This document shows, piece by piece, positions 57,601-64,000 of a stretch of 64,000 bases of DNA. The DNA comes from Nipponacmea schrenckii (Eukaryota; Mollusca; Gastropoda; Lottiidae): the NCBI GenBank assembly GCA_030562195.1, contig CM060200.1, positions 7,378,001 through 7,442,000 of the forward strand, given 5' to 3'. The translations under genes were made by a program, and so were the position numbers. The notes below the pieces were generated by a model. It was not told the DNA's origin. It did no database searches and saw only the letters and a program-made list of their open reading frames with translations. How positions within the stretch are numbered: position 1 is the first letter of the stretch; every line of letters begins with the position of its first letter.

Positions 57601-59791
57601 AGGGCAACCAATACTCTTAATTTGATTCAATGTTAGTTCTGTATCCTAAGAGCATTATACGATAAGTTTTATTTCAAAAGACTTAAGAGAAATGGCATGC
57701 AATCTAGTATTTAGATACCTGAGCCATTAATCACTTTGTTCATGATTTGAATAACCTATTCATTCAATCAAATTAAGCCGATCAACCCTCCACAGGAATA
57801 GAACACTGAATGGGCTGAAGGCTGAGCATTTTAAAGATCACATAGCAGCTGGAAATTATGCTTATGCCACTATCCTGGCTAGATTACTCTTATTGCACAA
57901 AGCATGGTGTCGCCTTTCTACACAGACTCAATCGCATTTTAAATGTCTTGAAAGTATCTAACTCAATATAATTCAATGTATCTTTGAAATCATTTAGTCA
58001 ATAAGGATTATGGTAAAACTTTATTTAATGTCTTCCTTATTTATATCTTATAAGACTATTCAAAAAACAGGTCTGTTTGAAAAGGTAAAAGAATTACATG
58101 AGAGAGACAATATTATGTTTTTTAACATCATTGTGTTGTCCTTCCAACCATTTCAGATAAGATTTACATAAAATATAAAGAGACAGTCTGATATTTCTAG
58201 GTTTACTAGTTCCAAAAACACCTTTTCATTGCAAACAGAATCTGTTTTCAGAATAGAAATAATGAATTTTATAATTTGACCAGGCAAGCATTTTGAGAAT
58301 TGCTCAATTCTGGCCCACCTCAAGGATTCTCTGGGAATGGTTCTCATAAGAACTAATAGATGGATTCTGTTAACACCATACATTAATAATATGAATGGAA
58401 ACTTCATCAGATCAGTGTATTTGACTGTTTGTTATTGGGGCACAATTTACTATACAGTCCAATCAGGACCAGGAAAAGACTGTAAATGGGTTAATATCAG
58501 TTTTGAAATTGGCAATGATTGACTATAAGATTTATTAATGATTTACAATAGTAACAAGTTATCATCTTACAATATATATAATACTTAGTATTGAAGGTAA
58601 GGTCTCCAATCAGTAGTGCAAATAAAACATTGAAGTGGTATGATGGTCAATGGGATTGGTTGATTAGTCTTGATTACTGTTCTTTAAGATAAATTCAGTT
58701 TTTACCAGGTTGCTTGATATACTACAAGAATTTGTGACTAATTACATATATATGGTAAATGTGACTGGATAGGATCATTGATTGATCCACCTCATGCAAG
58801 TCATTATAAATTCTTACCTTAATATAAGTCTGGCAAGCTGATAATGGCAGACCAACTAAACTAATACCATTGATAGATATAATCTGATCTCCAATATTCA
58901 ACTGCCCACATCTGGCTGCTGGACCAATAGGTGACATATTGGCTAGCACTACAGTAGGTACCATAGATCCCCATCCTGATTCTACTATTACTACACCTAA
59001 TAATTCATTTTTAGCTTTTGGAACTATCACCTGAAAAAAAAAAGTATTCTAAAATGCATATCCTTTGAAATCCATTCTATTACTCAGATGTTAAAGACCC
59101 TATTTGTTAAATGAATTCTCCAAAAAGGAATTGTAAAAAGGTTTTCTAAATTTTTCATGTGTATTAGGAACACTGATAGCATCAATTGCACCTTCCCTGC
59201 AATGTCACTAAAACCAGGCATTTGATGAAGTCCCAAATCACAAAATATGCTTGCATCACATAAGGAATAAGGCCTTTCATTTAGTGACGTCATAAAACAT
59301 ATTAGAATCATTTTGCTTATGTCACAAGAATTACAGATTTTGCCAACTAACTGCTATAAAATTTAAGAACTTTAATTTGTTCAGATGCTCTGTTAGTGCT
59401 GTAGATGATATGTGATGTGATTTCACTGAACATTTCCACAATTCTTAACCCAGATGATCCTATTAATGAATCATAAACTTCAACGCAATTCTTAACCCAG
59501 TTGATCCAATTAATGAATCATATCTAGTGGAGATAATTTTATATCTTGTGGGTCAGTGTAGGTCTACCATTATTCCAAGTTTATCGTGTTACAGTACACA
59601 AAACTAACCTCTTTATGATGATCTTTATTGGCAAATAAATTCAGTTCTTCCCCATAAATCTCCTGTTGATTTAATACATCTTGATAGTCCATTTCTTTTA
59701 ATAGACCAGGATCTTCGATACCATTGGCTTTCAGGAACTCCATATAGGCTACCTGAAAGGCCTGCCCAATAGACTGGGCAATGAGTTGGGC
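42608..59791 (-). CDS. APBA1: APBA/Mint/X11 adaptor protein, 3' half (PTB end, PDZ1, PDZ2, C-tail)
   Basis: Minus-strand coding exons: 59791-59609 (61 codons), 59030-58818 (71), 50351-50232 (40), 43669-43529 (47) and 42679-42608 (23 plus TAG). All are GT-AG, phase 0 and consistent end to end. The first starts [20 protein letters not shown], the last helix of the Mint PTB domain. PDZ1 follows: [12 protein letters not shown], then [23 protein letters not shown]2 has [31 protein letters not shown] and [12 protein letters not shown]. The short last exon reads [18 protein letters not shown] and ends HYL. Mints are cytosolic adaptors: PTB binds NPxY tails such as APP, and the PDZ pair binds presenilin, neurexin and channel tails; the worm orthologue is LIN-10. 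The N-terminus and PTB start lie beyond base 64000; I found no further exon in 59.8-64 kb. Introns are about 580, 8470, 6560 and 850 bp. The paralogue cannot be assigned. Confidence 0.96.
43095..43485. repeat. Minisatellite in APBA intron, unit about 20-22 bp
   Basis: Units such as GAGCTCTGTCAGTTGGTATT and ACATCTGTCAGATAGTATTA are repeated about 17 times with alternating variants. The array ends about 45 bp from the exon at 43529. Confidence 0.88.
43956..44144. mobile_element. TTAA-flanked piggyBac-like MITE, second family (189 bp)
   Basis: Begins TTAACCCTTTCAACCC and ends GGGTTCAAAGGGTTAA, a near-perfect 16-bp terminal inverted repeat with TTAA at both ends. Inside are two palindromes, GAGCCGGTATACCGGCT and GAGCCGGTAAACCGGCT, about 40 bp apart. 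No coding capacity. Unrelated in sequence to the TTAAAGGGATAATAGG family. Confidence 0.85.
44145..44924. other. APBA intron sequence, nothing distinct
   Basis: AT-rich intron with no exon-like open frame between good splice sites and no clear repeat. Confidence 0.5.
44925..45335. repeat. Minisatellite in APBA intron, unit about 30-35 bp
   Basis: Around ten units with the core TATTCTAGATTATCTGGTCC, linked by ATGATTAGTGAG or TGATAAAGTTGAG. They decay toward the right end (AGATTATTTTGTACT). Confidence 0.88.
45384..45425 (-). mobile_element. SINE-like dispersed repeat, short 5' fragment
   Basis: On the minus strand AATGAATGGAGTTTTATGTC then CTACTCTTCTGCAG matches the start of the family copies at 5075 and 6604. 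Confidence 0.55.
45426..47334. other. APBA intron sequence, nothing distinct
   Basis: No exon-like frame with matching splice sites. The 80-codon minus-strand frame at 45923-46165 has no known domain and does not fit the gap between neighbouring APBA exons. Confidence 0.45.
47335..47695. repeat. Degenerate tandem repeat with GAAAACAGGATAT core
   Basis: TGAAAACAGGATAT, AAGTTACCAAT and AAAACAGGATATAT recur about ten times with uneven spacing. Confidence 0.75.
47735..47950. repeat. 45-bp minisatellite in APBA intron, about 4.5 units
   Basis: Units contain AAAGGTTACCAAGTGTGAAC, then ACAATCTAAAGTTACTGACA and CAAC. The open minus-strand frame across it (recurring [15 protein letters not shown]) is a by-product, because 45 is a multiple of three. 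Confidence 0.92.
47951..48807. other. APBA intron sequence, nothing distinct
   Basis: AT-rich with a T-run near 48608. No exon-like frame. Confidence 0.45.
48808..48902. repeat. 26-bp tandem repeat, 3.7 units
   Basis: GAAAATTGGTTACAAATATC plus TCTTTT repeats at 48808, 48834 and 48860. A fourth, cut-off unit at 48886 lacks one A. The copies are identical, so the expansion is recent. A 23-bp duplication (GTCTGAGAGTAAAATTGCCA) follows at about 48971-49012. Confidence 0.93.
49473..49505 (-). other. Candidate 33-nt in-frame microexon of APBA PDZ2
   Basis: On the minus strand TTTCTGCAG precedes 33 bases encoding [11 protein letters not shown], followed by a GTATGG donor. It lies between the exons ending FSVQNGV (50232) and starting ICSLLRGG (43669). 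Both junctions are phase 0, so inclusion keeps the frame and adds 11 residues to the strand 2 to strand 3 turn of PDZ2. Without it the spliced product matches vertebrate Mint in length. The upstream pyrimidine tract is short, typical of a weak, regulated exon. A chance match is possible. Confidence 0.4.
49870..50180 (+). mobile_element. SINE-like dispersed repeat, longest copy
   Basis: ATGAAATGGATTTTATGCCC, CTTCTACGCCTAAAGGGCTT, CAGCATTAGTCTACTC, GAGGGATCTATAATGTGCAC and CCCTCAGTATATAGTCCCAA follow the family order. The copy adds a 3' part (GACAAGGGAAACAGGACTGA through GCATTAACTCACTGAGCCAG) not kept in other copies. It ends about 50 bp from the APBA exon at 50232. Confidence 0.65.
50545..51262. 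repeat. 26-bp minisatellite in APBA intron, about 27 units
   Basis: Units read AACAAACTGATGTTTAATTA then CAGAGA, with sub-blocks favouring GATGTTAAATTACAGG or AAAATGATGTTTAATTAC. It begins about 190 bp from the APBA exon that ends at 50351. Confidence 0.93.
51263..51707. other. APBA intron sequence, nothing distinct
   Basis: The 69-codon plus-strand frame here shows no domain and no codon signal I can recognise. Confidence 0.45.
51708..51893. mobile_element. Decayed fold-back element, loop inverted relative to 1364-1518
   Basis: The left flank GATTTAAACGACATTTAGAA and arm TTAACTCACTTCTTTTATAA match the 1330-1417 segment in direct order. The loop ACGTTTCAACATAATTTACA then TGGATCATCA is the reverse complement of the loop in the first copy. 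The right arm is degenerate (TTATTGAAGAAATAAGTTAT). Confidence 0.6.
51894..54950. other. APBA intron sequence, no gene seen
   Basis: AT-rich with an A-run block at about 53385-53415. The short frames at 52286-52501 and 54374-54607 show no domain or phase fit with APBA exons. Confidence 0.45.
54951..55498. repeat. 184-bp unit in three tandem copies
   Basis: The unit start CAGTAATCTGATTGGATAAT recurs at 54951, 55135 and 55319 with very few differences. Each unit has ATCTGATTGG at its start and ACCAATCAGATA about 45 bases on, an inverted pair with CCAAT pentamers on both strands, then CATCTTAAGAATAAAGAAT. The near identity implies recent amplification. Confidence 0.95.
55732..56178. mobile_element. 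TTAA-flanked MITE, copy d (447 bp)
   Basis: Begins TTAAAGGGATGATAGCCGTT and ends AAAGGCTATTATTCCTTTAA. It shares internal blocks with copy c (GTGTTTAACATTGACTATTG, AGAGGGATTTTGATGTA). It lies within the 8.5-kb APBA intron. Confidence 0.86.
56179..58817. other. APBA intron sequence, no gene seen
   Basis: No exon-like frame. The plus-strand frame at 57231-57488 (85 codons) and the minus-strand frame at 58153-58407 (84 codons) have no recognised motif and do not continue the Mint protein. Confidence 0.45.
59131..59345. mobile_element. MITE-like relative of the WDR70 intron 8 element
   Basis: TTGTAAAAAGGTTTTCTAAA, GGAACACTGATAGCATCA and CATAAGGAATAAGGCCTTTC correspond in order to blocks at 25251-25474. 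It sits in the APBA intron between the PTB and PDZ1 exons. The right end is unclear. Confidence 0.5.
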
Positions 59792-60539
59792 CTGAAAATA
59801 CAGACAATCAATATCTGAATAACTCTATGATTTTAATACCTGTATTTTTTTTTCAATGAATACAGATTATACATGAAAATTTGAAGGTGTGACTATTTAT
59901 CTTATTGTACCATAAAATATTTCTCACAAATTAACTTTTGGTTAAACATCTTAAATGATTTGAAATTAGAGTTTAGAATCAGAAGACAGTGTTTTTCTAG
60001 AAAAATATACTAATATGAGTTGAAGGTGTTTGCTTTTTGTGTTTCTTGTTAATTGTCATGTGTTTATTAAGATGTCATCTTTACAGTGTTGAAGGTAAAG
60101 ACCATATAGGAACTGAACAATGCTTTCTACAATTAGGTTACTTTCAATGAAGTTACTTTAAAACAACAGATACCAAGCCACCAACCAGGTTTCCTTTTCA
60201 ATTTCATTTCAAACAGTTTAAGTGACAGTTCTAAAAAATTCTGCTAATGAATTTTCTTAACATTTCTGATTCACTCAAGTCACTAGGACATTTATAGCAT
60301 GCAAGCATTAGAAGAAAAAATGTCATGTAATCTATATTTAGTCTTGATAAGCAAAAAGTTTAAAAAGATATGTCAATAGATTTTTTTTTTGTGTGACAAG
60401 CTCGGTAATTTGGTTCACACATACTTCCCGATCCAGGACTGATGATGTTAGTGATGTTTTAATTTAGAACATTAAAGCAGTCTGCCAAGAAAGAGATATT
60501 GCAACGACAGATACACCAGATAAGCTACTTCTCTTAGAA

Positions 60540-60760
60540 TTAAAGGGATAATAGGTCTTAGAATGAGCATAGAATTTTAGTTCTCAAGAATGGTCCATAT
60601 GAGTATGTATTCATCAGTGAACTTACCTGGTGTCATAAAGTAACAGAATCCCTTAAAATCTGTAAAACTCACAAACTAAGTAATTGATGAATAGAGCTCT
60701 TATTGGTCAAGTTTAAATTTTTAAATTTTATGTTTATTCTAAGACCTATAATCCTTTTAA
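60540..60760. mobile_element. TTAA-flanked MITE, copy e (221 bp, internally deleted)
   Basis: Begins TTAAAGGGATAATAGGTCTT and ends AAGACCTATAATCCTTTTAA. Relative to copies a and b it is in the opposite orientation (TCATCAGTGAACTTACCTGG near the left end) and lacks about 110-120 bp of the middle. Confidence 0.86.
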
Positions 60761-62224
60761 ATTGTAAGGAGTATGTGTGATCAAAGGCAATGTTTGAATT
60801 TAAAACTCTTAAATGAAATAAAGCATAAAATCAGAAAAGAGCTCCATTCGCAAAGCTCAAGCAATTTGAATTTTTGTATAAAGAAATGATAGAGGCTATA
60901 TTTAGTCATAATGATAAATAATGGCTAACGTTAAATATGATAAAGACATCGCTTAACTCTTCAAACGTACAATAAATTTCACAAACTATTGACAGCTCAT
61001 AAGAAAATTGTCTTTTTTTATTTGATTTTCCACCAATATCTCAAACTGATATATAACTTGTATCATATTCTACCTGCTTTAAAAACAATGCGCTTTGACA
61101 TTTATATGCTAACTTTAGAGCTTATCATTAAGGTTCAATGACATGGATTTCAGAAGGATTAAAAGAAGCTCTCTAGGCTATTTCTAAAGCTTATTATGTA
61201 TGCTGAAACTCTGATGTCATTATCTCACTTTCACTAATTACTAAAGCTTCCTAATAATGGTTGATCCAACCTGCAAAATAATGATTTCATCCAGACCATG
61301 AACACCATTTGGTGTTTATTTCCATTATATTGCAGCAGAAGAAGAAATTTGGGGTATTGTTTCTTGTTACTTTTACTCAATAACAATGAGAGGTGTTTTG
61401 TGATAAGGTTGGTTGAGAAGAAGGCAGTTATTATTGGTAACTATCCAACAGAAAACTCTGGCTCAGGTTTGAAGTTATGTCTAAAAACTACTTTAATTTT
61501 AAATAATGAATTAAATGCAAAAAAGGATATCATATATGTTGTTAAAAGTTCATTATTAGCAAAATTTTTAAGAATTGTCATATATAAATTGAATTGAAAT
61601 TGTATATTGATTATTTTTAGGGATACATCTGTTGAAGTGTTTTGATCTCTAATATAAATTTCAGTGCACTAACTTACAAAAAAAAAAAACAGAAAATATT
61701 TCAATTAAAACGCCTTGCAGTTATGACTATTTTTCAACATGGATAAAGCTAAAAGCATGCTCTATATGAACTTGAAGTAATAAAACAAGAAAGTAATCTA
61801 ATAATATGCACGATCACATATTGATTTAATGAGAGTACAGTTACTAAGCCTGTACATCTTAGCATGTATACTTTAAGACAATTAATCAATATAATCTCAT
61901 AATCAGTGCTTGTCTGCTAGCTCAGCTAACAATTTTTTTAATCATCAAGACCAAATTTCACATTCTTGTTGCTGTTACTTTAAAAGTCTAATAAAGACTG
62001 ACAAAGCAGTTAAATTTAAGTTAATATTCATGCAGTATCTGAGGATGTGTCAAAAGAAAAAAAAAAAACGAAAATCTCCCAAACATACATGTAGTTAATT
62101 AGGCTTATGAAGAAGGTTGCTAGGTACCCCATTTTGTGCCTACTCTGTTTGAGAAGCACTCTGCCTTAACATAGTATGTATACATAAAACTTTGTGATTA
62201 TTCCTTTCCTAACTAGACACTTAC

Positions 62225-62400
62225 TGTAAAACAGTCTCTCATTGAATGAAGATATGTCCTGCCATGCAGTATGCAATGAGGGAAATTTTGACAGGCAGGG
62301 AAGGGATCTTTTATGTGCACACAGTGTTTATTGTCACATCCACACAGCTAGATGCTTTTCCAGCCCTTACAGTTAGATTTGTAAGCATTCAACAAGCTAA
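62225..62400 (+). mobile_element. SINE-like dispersed repeat, 3' portion
   Basis: CTGCCATGCAGTATGCAATG, AGGGAAATTTTGACAGGCAG, GGGATCTTTTATGTGCACAC and GATGCTTTTCCAG follow the family order seen at 6604 and 49870. Confidence 0.6.
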
Positions 62401-64000
62401 CATAGTTCCCTAGGCTTTGGATAATTTCATTAAACTAGGAAGCTAGAAAAGCTTAAACCATTTTATAAAAACTGGTCACATCAAATAAAGTGTGTACCAA
62501 GATATTATTTTTTAAAACGCTTGACAATATTACTAAATTGAATTAAATGAGAAAATTAATGGCTTTAGCTAGCAGCACTTGTAAAAGATAACTAGCTAGC
62601 TGTCAATTTTATCACTTATTTCATCAAGTAAATGGGGGCTAAGTAGCAGTGCCATACAAACACACAGTTTCCTGCTACTAGGACATTTCAGGAATATTAA
62701 TTTCCTGAAGACATTTAACAGTTGCTTTCTATTAACTTGCTCTTTTGTTTTGAGGAAATGGTGAGACATATCTATACTATCAGTTCCAAATCAAACTTCT
62801 CTTTATATTAATCAAATTAATATCATATATAATGTACTTTTTCTTATATTAATTTAATATATTAGAAATATTAAAACAGAACAACATTTTCTTTTTAATT
62901 CTGTTTTTGTCTACAATTTTATTGATGTATTGAGAACTATTTTTGTTATTGTATTTTTAATATATTATATATACATATTTTCTAAATAAATTGATACTAA
63001 CATTATTAATATCATAATATGAGCGTTTCTTAATATCAATATTGTTATATTATACAACATACTGTTTATCTTTTATTAATATTTCATATTTAACAACTTT
63101 CATTTACCTACCTTTTTATTATATTATTACATAAATTTAATGCAGCTATCATAATATACCATATTACACTGCTTCTCTTAATTAAACATAAACATTAAAT
63201 AAACATTTAAATAGCTTTTTCTTATAATAGTATTTAAATGATTAATGATATAGCTCTTCTCATACCAATACTTTTTAATATGACTATAATATTCAATATA
63301 GCTTTATCAGTAATAAAATTGCAAAGCTATAGCTTATCTTACATTAATATCATTCAATATAAATAATTTCCTATAGCTTCTGTAAAAATAATATTACAAT
63401 AGCTCTTCTTATGTAGCTTCTCTTGTATATTTATATCTTCCAAATTAAGAACACAGGAAAGAAAAGTCGGAAAATTGCAGTGTGAAACTCCTGAGTAACA
63501 ATTTGTTTCAAGTTCAATTCAATCTATATATTTCAATATAGCTTTATATTTAATATATTGAGCACTGTTTTAACAGTAAAAATAAAATATATAATTATAG
63601 ATATAAACCTTTTCTTATATCAATATTTAACATTATAATTTATTTAATATGGCATCTCTAATCATTAGGCTTCTCTTCAGTTGGATAGTTTCAAAGATGG
63701 GGAGTTAATCAGAGAACTTTCAATTCTTATATAACATAGCTTTACCTAAAGCTTAAATTAAAGTTTTATTTGGCCTGTTTCCCAACTTAGCAATTCTTCT
63801 GTCACTATGTCAATCTTTATCATTTACAAATTACTTTACAATATATTTTAAAATGAATGAAGAAAACAATTGCCTCTTTTCAAACATTTACATTGTACTT
63901 ATCTTGCTTTTGCAGTTAAATAAGATTTTAAATTATAAGATATCAAGGAAATGTGGGCTCAGAAATATAGTTATAATATGTATAATAGTTATATAGCTAT

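Larger units (their letters stand above)
59792..64000 (-). other. APBA intron continuing past the window
   Basis: The exon at 59791 begins in phase 0 mid-domain, so this stretch should be intron toward the missing PTB-domain exons. I looked for the next upstream exon, which should end in the family's CHVFES-type sequence, and did not find it. The last 1.5 kb is extremely AT-rich with repeated ATTAATATCATA and CTTCTCTTA-like motifs. Confidence 0.55.

Noticed and set aside
59792..64000. Search for the upstream APBA PTB exon
   Set aside because: No segment with a donor on the minus strand encoded the expected CHVFES-type ending, so the exon is taken to lie beyond the window.

Overview
The window is AT-rich animal nuclear DNA with intron-bearing genes, 100-500 bp TTAA-flanked and other inverted-repeat elements, and many minisatellites. 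Protein matches (made by recognition, not by search) and a dispersed repeat that carries a run of GTCCGT and GTCTGT motifs point to a lophotrochozoan, most likely a mollusc. That placement is an inference from gene style and repeat type.

Layout, left to right. (1) 24-158, plus strand: last coding exon of a large Sec7-family Arf guanine-nucleotide exchange factor (BIG/ARFGEF). Repeat-rich intergenic DNA follows, to about 9.3 kb. (2) 9557-10324, minus strand: main exon of a TAL1/SCL-type bHLH transcription factor. (3) 10.3-21.6 kb: an apparently gene-free stretch with several inverted-repeat elements and two candidate promoter-like patches. (4) 21618-28333, plus strand: a complete WDR70 gene, 16 coding exons, 644 codons, every junction in phase. 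(5) 29337-35295, minus strand: a complete ALG2 mannosyltransferase gene in three coding exons. It is tail-to-tail with WDR70, and its 4.4-kb second intron is filled by a tandem dispersed repeat and a 22-bp minisatellite. (6) 42608-59791, minus strand: the 3' half of an APBA/Mint/X11 adaptor gene (end of the PTB domain, PDZ1, PDZ2, C-terminal tail). Its 5' part lies beyond base 64000. Introns of 6.6 and 8.5 kb hold at least seven unrelated minisatellites.

The genes serve unrelated cell functions: trans-Golgi Arf activation, lineage transcription control, CRL4/chromatin-linked WD40 protein, N-glycan assembly on the ER, and synaptic or secretory adaptor. Nothing suggests a functional cluster.

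The best leads are a candidate 33-nt in-frame microexon that would insert 11 residues into the APBA PDZ2 domain; a stop-free read-through of a WDR70 intron that would encode a truncated isoform; a five-copy TTAA-flanked MITE family; and a fold-back element whose loop is inverted between two copies. I found no CRISPR array, bacterial-type system, convincing tRNA or rRNA gene, or autonomous transposon. Exon coordinates were worked out by hand from splice signals and reading-phase bookkeeping.
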